Shown here piece by piece: positions 17,285 to 26,009 of a stretch of DNA of 64,000 nucleotides (within the stretch, counting starts at the first letter, position 1; every line of letters starts with the position of its first letter). The notes under the pieces are model-generated. The model made no database searches and was not told the origin of the DNA. It was given only the letters and a program-made list of their open reading frames with translations. The stretch spans positions 34,706 to 98,705 of the forward strand of contig CAIONQ010000133.1 in the NCBI GenBank assembly GCA_903859705.1. Reading direction: 5' to 3'. Made by a program: the position numbers and the translations under genes. Source of the stretch: an uncultured Chthonomonas sp. (lineage in GTDB: Bacteria > Armatimonadota > Chthonomonadetes > Chthonomonadales > Chthonomonadaceae).

Positions 17285-19474
17285 CTAATCGTCGCTCATG
17301 GTTGCATTAGGGTAGAACGGCAGCGATCTCAAGCGGGTGCCAGTTAGCTTCGCATAGGCATTTGCTACGGCAGGGGCAATGGGTGGCACACCGGGCTCAC
17401 CAGTACCCGTTATAGGGAATCCGCTGTTGATAATACTCACCGTAATCACTGGCGCTTCACGCATCCTCAATACACGGCTATTGCTAAAATTGCGCACACT
17501 GGGCACCCCTGCCGCAAATTTCACCTGGCCAAACATAGCCGCGCTCAGGCCATGAAGGATGCCTCCCTGCATCTGCGCTTCTACAGAATTGGGGTTAACC
17601 GCGTTTCCACAATCAACAGCACAGGCAACCTTGTACACCCGTATGTTTGTTGGTGATGTGGCAGATATCTCTGCAACCTGCGCAACTATGGTTCCAAATG
17701 CCTGGCATATGGCAATGCCTCTGGCCCGCCCTGCCGGCGGTTTTGTGCTCCAATTACCAAGTGCTGCCGCTGCATTAAGTACATTTAGCCAGCGAGTATT
17801 GCCGGCAAGTAAGCGCTGCCGGTAAACAAGCGGGTCTACGCCTGCCGCAAGGGCCGCTTCATCAATCGCGCTCTCTACGGCAAACGTGTTCAGCCCAAAT
17901 CCCACCGATCGCCAGAACCCAACAGGTGCCGCAGCCGGATCGCGCACATACTCTATTAGCCTGCTGCCAAAGCCGTAAGGCAAATCGGTGCTGCCTTCTG
18001 TTGCCTGGCTGTCGCTTGAAGTGCCAGGCGCGCCCCGCTGAAACAGAATGGATGGCGATACGATGCGGTTTTTCCAGCCTATAAGATTGCCTGTAGAATC
18101 AAGTGCGCACTGAATTCGGATAAGAGCAGAAGGCCTGTACCGGTCATTACCCATGTCCTGCTCACGGCTCCAGGTAAGTTTCACTGGCCTCTTAACAGCC
18201 TGTGCCACCTTAATCGCCTGGGTAACATAATCCAGCTCAAACTTCCGGCCAAGCCCACCGCCCATCATCGTTGGATATATCCGAATATTTGCAGCGGTTA
18301 GCCCGGTAAGAGAAATTGCCTGAGCCAACACAAGGTTCGGTGCCTGTGTAGGGGCATAGATATCGCAGGTTGTGGATGTGAGATTTACCGTGCAGTTCAA
18401 CACTTCCATGCAGGCATGGGGCAAGTAAGGGAGGGAGTAGGTTGCATCAACCACCTTTTTGGGGGCGGTAAACGCAGCAGCCACGTTTCCAAGCTCCTGC
18501 ACTGTAAATGGGTTGCCATTGGCAAGCAAACTCTTCTGCTGGGTGGCATACAATGAGCTATCTATAAGCTTTGATGAAGCCGGGATCGACCAGTTTACCT
18601 TCACCGAGTTTACAAGTTGGAACGCCTGCTGCGTATTGGTACCCACTGCCGCTACAGCGTTGCCCAGGTTAACTACTGCAATTGCTCCCGATGGTTTGGT
18701 AATTGTGCCGCTCACCGTTCCGCCAAGCGTAGGGCAGTGCTTTACCGCAGCAAAAACCATATTCGGCAACACAACATCTATCCCGTAAATTGCAGAGCCA
18801 TCGGTTTTAGATGGAATATCTGGCCGGGCAACAGCTTTCCCAATTATTCTAAGTTGTGAATCTGGCGTAAGTGTAGGCCCAGAGGCGCCGTAAGCAGGCA
18901 CAGGCAACACGGCTGCCGCGGCCGCAAGTTTGCCATAGCTTAAAGTTGCGCCGCTAACCTGGTTAACTACCGATCCGTTAACGGGTTTGCATAACGAAGT
19001 TGAGATGCCCCATGTGTTGGCAGCAGCCTGTACAAGCATATCTCGTGCAACTGCGCCCGCCTGCCGCATGGCAATTAAGTGCCGTGAAATACCGCTGCTT
19101 CCGCCAGTTAGCCACGAATGCGATGCGTCAACGGGCTTTACGCTAACCTTTGTCCAATCCACCATCAGCTCTTCTGCAACGCCCTGCCCAAGCCCGGAGT
19201 AAATACCCTGGCCCATCTCTCCGCCGCCAATATAAATTGTAATGGATTCGTCCGTTCCAATCCCTACAAAGGCATTCACAGCAACAACACCCGGCCCGCC
19301 TGCGGCAAGTGCGGCCCGCCCAGAGTCTTTAATTGTAAACGCCAGCAAAAGGCCAGCTGTCAAACCCATGAGCTGGCGCCTGTTCAACTCGCTCGCAGTG
19401 GTAATCTCAATGGACTGTGAGTAGGCAGGTGATTGCCTGCCAGAAGGCGTGCCAGTATCGGCTGCATTCTTCAT
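17285..19474 (-). CDS. Molybdopterin-binding hydroxylase large subunit (isoquinoline 1-oxidoreductase IorB-like)
   Basis: The 729-residue catalytic subunit of a xanthine-oxidase-family enzyme. A Tat signal (LNRRQLMGLTAGLLLAF) near residue 31 indicates export with the cofactor bound. Moco-binding elements are GGGEMGQGIYSGLGQGVAEE, MGGGLGRKFELDYV, and the catalytic glutamate near the C-terminus in GTGEPGVPPIAPAVANAY. With the separate 2Fe-2S subunit and no FAD subunit, the arrangement is the two-component IorAB type, which passes electrons to a cytochrome or quinone. The substrate could be an N-heterocycle or an aldehyde; the sequence does not decide. Confidence 0.88.
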   Translation of the reverse strand: MKNAADTGTPSGRQSPAYSQSIEITTASELNRRQLMGLTAGLLLAFTIKDSGRAALAAGGPGVVAVNAFVGIGTDESITIYIGGGEMGQGIYSGLGQGVAEELMVDWTKVSVKPVDASHSWLTGGSSGISRHLIAMRQAGAVARDMLVQAAANTWGISTSLCKPVNGSVVNQVSGATLSYGKLAAAAAVLPVPAYGASGPTLTPDSQLRIIGKAVARPDIPSKTDGSAIYGIDVVLPNMVFAAVKHCPTLGGTVSGTITKPSGAIAVVNLGNAVAAVGTNTQQAFQLVNSVKVNWSIPASSKLIDSSLYATQQKSLLANGNPFTVQELGNVAAAFTAPKKVVDATYSLPYLPHACMEVLNCTVNLTSTTCDIYAPTQAPNLVLAQAISLTGLTAANIRIYPTMMGGGLGRKFELDYVTQAIKVAQAVKRPVKLTWSREQDMGNDRYRPSALIRIQCALDSTGNLIGWKNRIVSPSILFQRGAPGTSSDSQATEGSTDLPYGFGSRLIEYVRDPAAAPVGFWRSVGFGLNTFAVESAIDEAALAAGVDPLVYRQRLLAGNTRWLNVLNAAAALGNWSTKPPAGRARGIAICQAFGTIVAQVAEISATSPTNIRVYKVACAVDCGNAVNPNSVEAQMQGGILHGLSAAMFGQVKFAAGVPSVRNFSNSRVLRMREAPVITVSIINSGFPITGTGEPGVPPIAPAVANAYAKLTGTRLRSLPFYPNATMSDD

Positions 19475-19545
19475 TGTGCCCCTCCGTGGTTGTCATAAAA
19501 ACGGATAACAGATAAAAACGTTGGATATGGAAATGGGATGGTGGA

Positions 19546-19992
19546 TCAGCTATTTGCTGCGCGGTGGATGGCCGCTCGAATACGCTGATAGGTGCCACAA
19601 ACACAGATGTTGTCCATCTCGCTATCTATATCAGCATCCGTAGGGTGGGGATTTCTTGAAAGAAGTGCGGCGGCTTTCATAAGCATGCCAGATTGGCAAT
19701 AACCGCACTGCGGCACCTGCTCGGCAATCCAGGCCTGCTGCAGCTTGCTGCTATGAGCGGGCGCAAGGCCCTCAATAGTTGTAATATGCCTGCCAACACC
19801 CTCCGTAACATCCATATCGCACGATTTCACAGGTTCGCCATCCAGCAGAATGGTGCAAGCGCCGCATATCTCAATGCCGCAGCCATACTTTGTACCCGTA
19901 AGGTGCAGAATGTCTCGAAGAACCCAGAGCATTTTAGTGTTGGAATCCGCATTAACCTGATAGGTTTTGCCGTTAACGTTCAAAGTAATCAT
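19546..19992 (-). CDS. 2Fe-2S subunit of molybdenum hydroxylase (IorA-like)
   Basis: A 148-residue iron-sulfur subunit with two 2Fe-2S clusters. The plant-ferredoxin cluster is CGIEICGACTILLDG with a later Cys in VKSCDMDV. The helical-domain cluster is QCGYCQSGM plus NICVCGTYQRI. The ATG at 19992 is chosen over the longer frame because family proteins start at this beta strand (MITLNVNGK). It precedes the large-subunit gene by 71 bases in an operon: Fe-S subunit, Mo subunit, XdhC. Confidence 0.92.
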   Translation of the reverse strand: MITLNVNGKTYQVNADSNTKMLWVLRDILHLTGTKYGCGIEICGACTILLDGEPVKSCDMDVTEGVGRHITTIEGLAPAHSSKLQQAWIAEQVPQCGYCQSGMLMKAAALLSRNPHPTDADIDSEMDNICVCGTYQRIRAAIHRAANS

Positions 19993-20136
19993 GTGTGCAT
20001 CCTGTTGGGAGGTTTGCACCAGCCACAGCGCAATAACTTGCACCCGTTGGCCGGTGTTCAGGGTTTGTAGCAGGGTTGAACGTGATGATGTTGTTGGCCG
20101 CTGTTGAGAAGGGCGCAAACATCACCTGGAGAATAT

Positions 20137-20161
20137 GATAGTATGTTAAAAACATACTATC
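20137..20161 (-). promoter_or_regulatory. 25-bp palindromic operator
   Basis: Perfect inverted repeat: GATAGTATGTT at 20137-20147, AAA centre, and its complement at 20151-20161. It lies at or just past the predicted transcription start of the hydroxylase operon, where a bound TetR-type repressor would block transcription. No regulator gene is adjacent. Confidence 0.7.
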
Positions 20162-20170
20162 ACTTGCTCG

Positions 20171-20199
20171 AGTATACTAAAACTATACTAAAGTGTCAA
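20171..20199 (-). promoter_or_regulatory. Sigma-70 promoter of the hydroxylase operon
   Basis: On the minus strand, TTGACA (20199-20194), a 17-base spacer and TATACT (20176-20171). A second, weaker AGTATA/TATACT inverted repeat at 20171-20189 overlaps the spacer. The promoter is immediately upstream of the palindromic operator. Confidence 0.8.
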
Positions 20200-20317
20200 C
20201 AAGTATTTCGGAGCGCCATTGGGGCAGGGATCAGGTTCAGACATGTAAACCCATCGTGCAGGCTACAATGAGATGTGAGTTGATAGATAATAATAGATAT
20301 AGAAATTTAGTGCCATT

Positions 20318-20395
20318 TATCAGCGATCGTAGGGACACTGCTTGCCGTGCCCTATTAGATAATATCAGCGATCGTACGGGCACTGCTTGCAGGCT
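20318..20395. repeat. Two tandem copies of the 45-bp dispersed repeat
   Basis: ATCAGCGATCGTA begins at 20319 and again at 20364, period 45. The second copy matches the one at 16070-16114. The remaining gap from 20200 to 20632 holds no other recognisable feature. Confidence 0.75.
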
Positions 20396-20632
20396 TGGGG
20401 TAAGTTTGCCGAAACAGAGCAAGGATCTGGCTCCCAGGCATAATTTCGTTTTACTTAAGGCCCCGGGTGCCAAATTAGTGTGGGCACACAAACTGCAGTA
20501 ATTTCCTTCTCCAACCCCCAACCCCCGCGCCCAGGGCGCTACCCCGCGCAAAGCAGGTTAACCCATCCCCTTTGTGGAATTGAGTTCGCGCGTGTTCCAT
20601 AGAATTCAAGCCTTTAAGGAGTGCAATTAGAT

Positions 20633-21520
20633 ATGAAACTGGTTCGATTTGTTGCCGGCGGCAAGGCAGTGATTGGCGCTGTTTCTGCAGATGGTGCAAG
20701 CGTTGTAGATCTGGCTGCGGCAAGCGGCGATGCAGGCCACTTCCCGGCATCCATGAGCGCGTTTCTGGCGCGTGGCGCCGAAGGACTGGCGGATGCCACG
20801 GCTGTTGTGGCCACCGCATCCGGAGATTCCGTACACGGCCTGGCCAATGTAACACTGCTGGCGCCCGTGGGCGATCCTGGCAAAATTATGTGCATCGGGC
20901 AGAACTACCGCGATCACTGCGAAGAGCAGAACCAGCCCATTCCAGAAAAGGCCATCCTGTTCTCCAAATACGCAACCGCGCTAAACGATCCCAATGCAGA
21001 AATTCCGCTGCTGGCCATCTCAACCCACATCGATTACGAGGCAGAGCTTGCCGTAGTAATCGGTGGACCGGGGGGTGGCGGGCGCAATATTTCCGAGGCA
21101 GACGCCCTCAACCACGTAGCTGGCTATCTGTGCGCCAACGATGTAACCGCGCGCGATATTCAGAAGGGCGATGGCCAGTGGGTGCGCGGAAAATCGCCAG
21201 ACAAATTCTTCCCAATTGGGCCGTTCCTCGTAACTGCCGATGAGATTGAAGATCCGCACAACCTGGATATTTCGCTAACCCTTAATGGCGAAACCATGCA
21301 GAAGTCCAACACCCTCAATCTCATCTTCCGCATACCGTATCTTATTGCTTATCTGTCTCAGTCTATGACCCTGCTGCCAGGCGATATCCTCTCCACCGGC
21401 ACCCCCGGCGGCGTAGGCGTATTCCGCAACCCACCCATCTTCCTGAAAGCAGGCGATGAGGTTGCCGTAACCATCGCCGGCCTCGGCACGCTGGTAAACA
21501 CCGTAACCCCGGCACCTTAG
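20633..21520 (+). CDS. Fumarylacetoacetate hydrolase family protein
   Basis: A 295-residue FAH-family enzyme that hydrolyses or decarboxylates a beta-diketo acid or 2-keto acid derivative. An N-terminal small domain is followed by the catalytic domain starting at KIMCIGQNYRDHCEEQN (residue ~83). Metal ligands are in DYEAELAVVIGG, and the later signature reads CANDVTARDIQ and KSPDKFFPIGPFLV, then STGTPGGVGVFR. The ATG at 20633 lies 11 bases after TAAGGAG; the GTG at 20621 overlaps that site and is rejected. Stand-alone; 2-hydroxyhepta-diene-dioate isomerase is the nearest named function. Confidence 0.88.
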   Translation: MKLVRFVAGGKAVIGAVSADGASVVDLAAASGDAGHFPASMSAFLARGAEGLADATAVVATASGDSVHGLANVTLLAPVGDPGKIMCIGQNYRDHCEEQNQPIPEKAILFSKYATALNDPNAEIPLLAISTHIDYEAELAVVIGGPGGGGRNISEADALNHVAGYLCANDVTARDIQKGDGQWVRGKSPDKFFPIGPFLVTADEIEDPHNLDISLTLNGETMQKSNTLNLIFRIPYLIAYLSQSMTLLPGDILSTGTPGGVGVFRNPPIFLKAGDEVAVTIAGLGTLVNTVTPAP

Positions 21521-21543
21521 GGCAGAAGCAAACGAAACTTGCA

Positions 21544-21576
21544 AAAGGCGCACCTTCCATCCGGAGGCGCGCCTTT
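21544..21576 (+). terminator. Terminator after the FAH gene; member of a local repeat family
   Basis: AAAGGCGC at 21544-21551 pairs with GCGCCTTT at 21569-21576, and a C/T-rich stretch follows. The loop CACCTTCCATCCGGAG recurs in diverged form at about 21856, 22425 and 22546. Confidence 0.6.
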
Positions 21577-21849
21577 CTCTCCTCTCCAGGTCCCATACCC
21601 GTTGCGATAGCAACTAAGTGGTAGGGCGGCGAGCGAAGCCATCGGCGACCTGCCGATAAAGCACAAGCAAAGTGGAAAAATACTACCTGCGCTGTAACCC
21701 CAAGCCTGCGCGGGGTGTATAACAGCGCCAGTAATCACAAAGTTAATTAGGAGAGGAGCCGGAGGTGAGGAGGGAAATATCTATCCTCACGATCGTGTCA
21801 AACATACCTTTATTGAGTATATCCGGCACACTCAGGGTTATGACTCACA

Positions 21850-21888
21850 ATTGGGGCGCACTTTCCACCCGGTAGATGCGCCTTTTTA
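21850..21888 (+). repeat. Second copy of the GCGCA-CCGG-GCGCC hairpin repeat
   Basis: GGCGCA at 21855-21860 pairs with TGCGCC at 21877-21882, followed by TTTTTAGG. Similar to the hairpin at 21544. The surrounding 21577-21970 has no gene. Confidence 0.5.
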
Positions 21889-21970
21889 GGTCTGGAACAT
21901 CCATGGATACAAAAGCCATGTACCACTATACTCAAAGAAGCCAGGTGCAGGAAGCAGGAGACGGCCGAAA

Positions 21971-22329
21971 GTGGAACATCTGGAATTAAGACGCCAGCAA
22001 CGATCTCAGCCAAATGTTGTTGAAGCAAAGGTTTGGGATATAGGCGTTCCAGGCGTTGTGCTGGGTTCAAATTTAGGCGACAGGTATCCATTGGCAAGTA
22101 CATTGCTGACTTCGTTTGCTATGAAACGATGTTAGTAGTTGAAATAGACGGGGAAGTACACAACGGTCAATATGAGCAGGATGCAGCGAGAACTCTGTAT
22201 TTAAATGGGTGTGGATTCCAGGTAATCAGGTTTTCAGCCGCCGATGTGTGGAGCAATATTGAAGGAGTTAACGCCGCAATAGAGAGTGCATGCAAGTCGC
22301 TTCAAAGAAATCATGCATCTGTAAGTTAA
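21971..22329 (+). pseudogene. Frameshifted DUF559 (Vsr-like) endonuclease
   Basis: A DUF559-domain nuclease split by one frameshift. From the GTG at 21971 one frame reads LRRQQRSQPNVVEAKVW, matching the N-terminal helix of the family. The C-terminal part is in another frame from about 22036 (SRRCAGFKFRRQVSIGKYIA, then DFVCYETMLVVEIDGEVH and the C-terminal VIRFSAADVW). The conserved catalytic segment (DFV...EIDG) is intact, but the break at 22033-22040 should prevent a full-length product. An AGGAAGCAGGAGA precedes the GTG. Confidence 0.65.
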
Positions 22330-22419
22330 CGGATACTCCCAGAGGCACCACATTTCCCCTCTCCCACCACTATTTATGTATCATATCTCCGTTTGCGGAG
22401 GGTAATAGGAAAACCTGCC

Positions 22420-22620
22420 AACACGCCCCACCCATCCGGAGGCGCGCATTTCAGCGCTGAAAGCGCGGCATAGGATAGCGAACGCCAGCAAGCGAAGCGC
22501 GGTAGAAATTGTCTTTTATAAGCTTCCTCATTTGCATGGCTGGAAACCCACCCAACCGGTAGGCGCGCATTGCCCCTGACCCCAGCAAGCGAAGCGTGGT
22601 AGAAATTGCCTTTAATAAAC
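22420..22620. repeat. Degenerate repeat cluster
   Basis: Two diverged copies of the CATCCGGAGGCGCGCATT word (about 22429-22446 and 22550-22567). Each is followed by CAGCAAGCGAAGCG and GGTAGAAATTG about 50 bases later. No coding content is visible. Confidence 0.5.
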
Positions 22621-22685
22621 AATCCTTGCCATCCCCGGCTCCTGGCCCCGCCCAGTTCTCTCCTGCATAGCGCGGTAGTAATTGT

Positions 22686-22820
22686 AGCCGAAGGCGGCAC
22701 CGGCCTCGGCCTGGCCATTGTAAAAACCATCCTCACCGCCCACAGTGGCTAAATCCAGTTTGAAAGCACCACCGGCACAGGCACCACCGCAACGGTAACC
22801 CTGCCCGCCGCCGCGCCACT
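22686..22820 (+). pseudogene. Displaced copy of a sensor histidine kinase 3' end
   Basis: This 135-bp stretch matches 32631-32765, the final HATPase part of the sensor kinase, without gaps and with only two differences that I can see. One difference turns a CAA glutamine codon into TAA, so the copy cannot be read through. Weaker similarity continues beyond 22820 into the sequence that follows the kinase gene (CCGCCGCCTGTCAAAACC here versus CCGCCGCCTGCCGAAACC at 32801). It is therefore a duplicated or recombined fragment, not a gene. Confidence 0.9.
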
Positions 22821-22927
22821 AAACAACCCGTCAACACACCAACGCAGGCATAACCTACCCCGCCGCCTGTCAAAACCACTTAAACCGCAATTAGTACGCT
22901 TCGCTGGCAACAGGAGGGCCAGTAAAT

Positions 22928-23449
22928 ATGGCTAATTTTACGCATAACATGGTTGAAATATCGCGGGATAGCGATATGTGGAACAACGCAGTAAAACTAA
23001 AGGTAGAGAGGGCTGTACTTCAGGCTTACGAATCTTTTGGTTGGTCAGCCGATCAGGTGCATACTCGCATGGATACGCTAAATGCGAAGCGTGCAACCCC
23101 TTTTCATGATGCCGCACTGAGAAGCCAGGTTGGAGATGGACAGTTGATAGGCTGGCAAGATGCCAACGGCACACTTATTGCCTATGCTGTACTGAGAATA
23201 GCTGGCATTTTGGGGCAACAGCCGCTAATTGCACATGTTTCTGATGTTGTGGTTGCGAGCAGCCAGCCACTTAATGTTGCCGCAATGGTACTAACAGATT
23301 TGCAGAAAACAGCAGCGGAGCAAGGCGCTATTCGCATGCAGATTGAAGCGCTGCCGCACCGGCTATATGATGTATCAGTGTCACTTGGCGCCGAACTCGT
23401 TAGCCACACCTGTGAGTTTAAACTCACCAGTGCAGATGTACTGCACTAA
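22928..23449 (+). CDS. GNAT-like acetyltransferase (weak assignment)
   Basis: A 173-residue protein with a good ribosome-binding site (AGGAGGG at 22913-22919). The pattern of strands and helices resembles the GNAT fold: VERAVLQAYESFGW, then LIGWQDANGTLIAYAVLRI as the central strands and QQPLIAHVSDVVVASSQPL followed by a helix with many Ala. No convincing QxxGxG/A acetyl-CoA loop was found, so the assignment is tentative and it may be an unrelated alpha/beta protein. No clear operon partner. Confidence 0.55.
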   Translation: MANFTHNMVEISRDSDMWNNAVKLKVERAVLQAYESFGWSADQVHTRMDTLNAKRATPFHDAALRSQVGDGQLIGWQDANGTLIAYAVLRIAGILGQQPLIAHVSDVVVASSQPLNVAAMVLTDLQKTAAEQGAIRMQIEALPHRLYDVSVSLGAELVSHTCEFKLTSADVLH

Positions 23450-23528
23450 GTTAGGCTATTAGCCGGTGCACATAGCCCCAGGCAGCGCAGATATAAGCCA
23501 GCCCAATGGCAGTGCAGCCCGGCAAAAA

Positions 23529-23578
23529 AACCCAACACCGCCCTCCATCTCAAGCAGGATGGAGGGCGGTGTTGGGTT
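23529..23578. terminator. Strong hairpin with T-tract on the minus strand
   Basis: A 21-bp perfect stem (23529-23549 with 23558-23578) and eight-base loop. The T-run (seven A on the plus strand at 23524-23530) is on the minus side, so it works best for minus-strand transcription, yet both neighbouring genes are on the plus strand. Confidence 0.8.
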
Positions 23579-23792
23579 ATCGGCATTTGTGCAGCTGGCC
23601 TCTGTTGCCGGGCCCTATAGTTACAGCAGCAAAATCCATTGACACAAAAGCTAACTACGGTTAAACTCAAAGAAGCCGGGGAGAGGCTGTTTGCTGTTTG
23701 AGTATCCACCGCACAACTTGCACCCAAACGCAGTGCGGTACGGTTATCGCTTATGTAGTTGGCACTGGCAGCAGCCTGGCAATGCGGAAATC

Positions 23793-24347
23793 ATGAAGCA
23801 AGAATCTGCCCGTCCCCTTATGCTTAAAGCCACAGCTGCCATAAGCAAAGGAAAGTATGCAGGGGCAGAGGATCTGCTAAAGCAGGCCGTGCAGATTGCG
23901 CCGCATTATGCGGAAGCGTTACTGCTGCTTGCGGAAGACTACGAGCATCAGGGAAAAACGCAGGATGCCATGGATGTTTACCACAGCCTTGTATATTCGC
24001 AAGGCTGGGGCAGCAGCATCAACTCCAGCCCCAACACCAGCTTCCGATACATGCTTCTGCTGGTAAAAGCCAACCGACTTAAAGAGGCTGGCGATATGCT
24101 TGCAAGGGCAAACCGCAGCTTTACCATCACTACCGGTCACCCAATAATTGCGGATATCGCCCCTCATTCACAAGATCCCATTGCACTGGAAGCGGCAGCC
24201 CACCTCGGGCTGGGCATATCTACTCAGTCTCATATGTCCAGCAACACTGAGGAGCAGCTGCACCACATCAAAAAAGCGCTCGCCCTCAAACCCGATTCGA
24301 AAGAGGCGCAGGCTGCATACCAAAAAGCACTGCAGATGCCGGCGTAG
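23793..24347 (+). CDS. TPR-repeat protein
   Basis: A 184-residue protein built largely of tetratricopeptide-like helices: KATAAISKGKYAGAEDLLKQ, then AEALLLLAEDYEHQGKTQDA and a final KKALALKPDSKEAQAAYQKA. It probably serves as a protein-interaction scaffold. The ATG at 23793 is preferred; the frame opens upstream from 23691 (TTG), but that part carries no recognisable signal. The ribosome-binding site is weak either way. Confidence 0.6.
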   Translation: MKQESARPLMLKATAAISKGKYAGAEDLLKQAVQIAPHYAEALLLLAEDYEHQGKTQDAMDVYHSLVYSQGWGSSINSSPNTSFRYMLLLVKANRLKEAGDMLARANRSFTITTGHPIIADIAPHSQDPIALEAAAHLGLGISTQSHMSSNTEEQLHHIKKALALKPDSKEAQAAYQKALQMPA

Positions 24348-24356
24348 TAGAGCGCT

Positions 24357-26009
24357 CTATTCCCTATTCCCATTTCCCTCACTCCCTGTACTCCGCGTGC
24401 AGTTCACCTTCAACTCCGCAGTGCCAAGCACTCTGGTTTTAATGGCCGCAAGCAGGCTGCTGCGGGTAACGCTGCTATTATCTACCACGGTAATGGGGGC
24501 AGATAACCCATAAACGGTTATGACATAGGTTTTTAGGCCCGGACCTTTGGAGTGCGGCGGCGCGTAGCCGTTTCTGTTGTTCATAGTGTTGTGCCCAAAA
24601 CTGCCAGGGCCTTTGTAATCGGCGGCAAGGCTTGTTATGCTGGATGGCACGTTATAGAGGGCCCAGTACACCTTCACCAAATTCTGCGGATCTATATGGT
24701 GCATAATCACCACAAACCCACGGGTGCCCGCGGGCGCACCCGCCCACTGTAAGGGCGGGCTGATGCCAGCGCCATCCCCGGTGTACTGTGTTGGCAGCAC
24801 ACCATCTTTGCCCACCGCCGGGCTGGTGAGCACAAAGCCCTTTACCGGCTTTGATATCTCCTCGGCAGGGTTGAATGCAGATTCCCGCGGTCCGCCCCCA
24901 CCTCCACGCTGAAAACCACCCTCCGGCCCGCCGGGCCGTGGTGGAGGCGCGCCCTGATTATCACCGCCACGGCCCTGCTGGCCCCGCCTTCTTCCCTGAT
25001 AATCCCTTGGGGTAACCTCGCCGTTGGAATCTATATAATTAAAGTGATAGCCCCCACCGGCATTGGCCGTATAGTTAACCACATGCTCCTTGCCGTTTAG
25101 CACATAGGTTAATGAGTAAGAACCCGGCTCAGGCTGGCTAAACTTACTGATAGATGCGCCAGGCAGAGGCGGTGTGGCTGGCCGAGGTGAAGATGCGGAT
25201 GGCTGCGGATCTGCCTGTCCATCAATCTCCTTCACTTCTCCATGAAAACCGCCATTAAGGTAGGGATAACCACGCGTGGCGTGATAATGGTAGCCAAGTG
25301 CCGCAGTGGTGTGCCCATTAAAGGCATCTAGTTTGCCTGGTGCCGATCCATCTGGCTCCTTAAACCCGTACAGCGCATATCCATCCAGGGCATAGGCAAT
25401 GGGGTGCCCATTGCCAACGGTTTCGTTTAGCACGGTGGGCGCAATATGGTAGTGATAATCATCTGCCCGGCCGCAATGCCCGCCCCAGTTGTCCAGCTCG
25501 CCAATTAGGTTAGAATCTTCGCCCCGATTATTCAGTGCATTAAATATAGGTATGCCATCCACGGCAAGCGCCATGGCACCCCGAAAGAAGTGCTGTTTGC
25601 CAGAAAGGGGCTCTTTCGCAGGCACGGGATGCAGCGGTATCTGCCATGCGTTTTGGCCCGTGTAGTTTTGAGGAAGCGGAACCTGCTGCTGCCAGTTTTT
25701 GATGCCCTCCATCATGGAGTGCCGGGGCAGCCCATTGGATTCCACATAAAATGTGCTGGCATCGGCATGGGTTTTTACGGCCGGGGCAAAGGGGGCAAAC
25801 GCCTCCGCCATCTCGGCGGCATGCGTGCCGGCGGTCGGTTTTTGCAGCCAGCCCAGCGCTCTGCCGCTCACTACAGCATCTGCCAAAAAGCCAGCTGCCA
25901 AAAACGCCGTTAGCGCCATGCATGGGCGCGCCGCGTGCGTTGCCCGGTGCCAAAAAACTCTGTTGCTGCGCATCTTCTTTGCCTTTAGTCCCTTCTTAGC
26001 TTCCGCCAT
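24357..26009 (-). CDS. YHYH-domain and PEBP-domain fusion protein
   Basis: An approximately 550-residue exported protein, last gene of the four-gene operon starting at 30502. After an N-terminal hydrophobic segment (MALTAFLAAGFLADAV) comes a YHYH domain with GHCGRADDYHYHIAPTVL and ALGYHYHATRGYPYL, a secreted His-rich fold. A Gly/Arg/Pro-rich linker (RRRGQQGRGGDNQGAP) separates it from a C-terminal PEBP (YbhB/YbcL) domain with FVLTSPAVGKDGVLP, PPLQWAGAPAGTRGFVVIMH and VYWALYNVP. The ATG at 26009 overlaps the HupE-like stop by 14 bases. Function unknown; fusion of these two domains is unusual. Confidence 0.85.
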   Translation of the reverse strand: MAEAKKGLKAKKMRSNRVFWHRATHAARPCMALTAFLAAGFLADAVVSGRALGWLQKPTAGTHAAEMAEAFAPFAPAVKTHADASTFYVESNGLPRHSMMEGIKNWQQQVPLPQNYTGQNAWQIPLHPVPAKEPLSGKQHFFRGAMALAVDGIPIFNALNNRGEDSNLIGELDNWGGHCGRADDYHYHIAPTVLNETVGNGHPIAYALDGYALYGFKEPDGSAPGKLDAFNGHTTAALGYHYHATRGYPYLNGGFHGEVKEIDGQADPQPSASSPRPATPPLPGASISKFSQPEPGSYSLTYVLNGKEHVVNYTANAGGGYHFNYIDSNGEVTPRDYQGRRRGQQGRGGDNQGAPPPRPGGPEGGFQRGGGGGPRESAFNPAEEISKPVKGFVLTSPAVGKDGVLPTQYTGDGAGISPPLQWAGAPAGTRGFVVIMHHIDPQNLVKVYWALYNVPSSITSLAADYKGPGSFGHNTMNNRNGYAPPHSKGPGLKTYVITVYGLSAPITVVDNSSVTRSSLLAAIKTRVLGTAELKVNCTRSTGSEGNGNRE

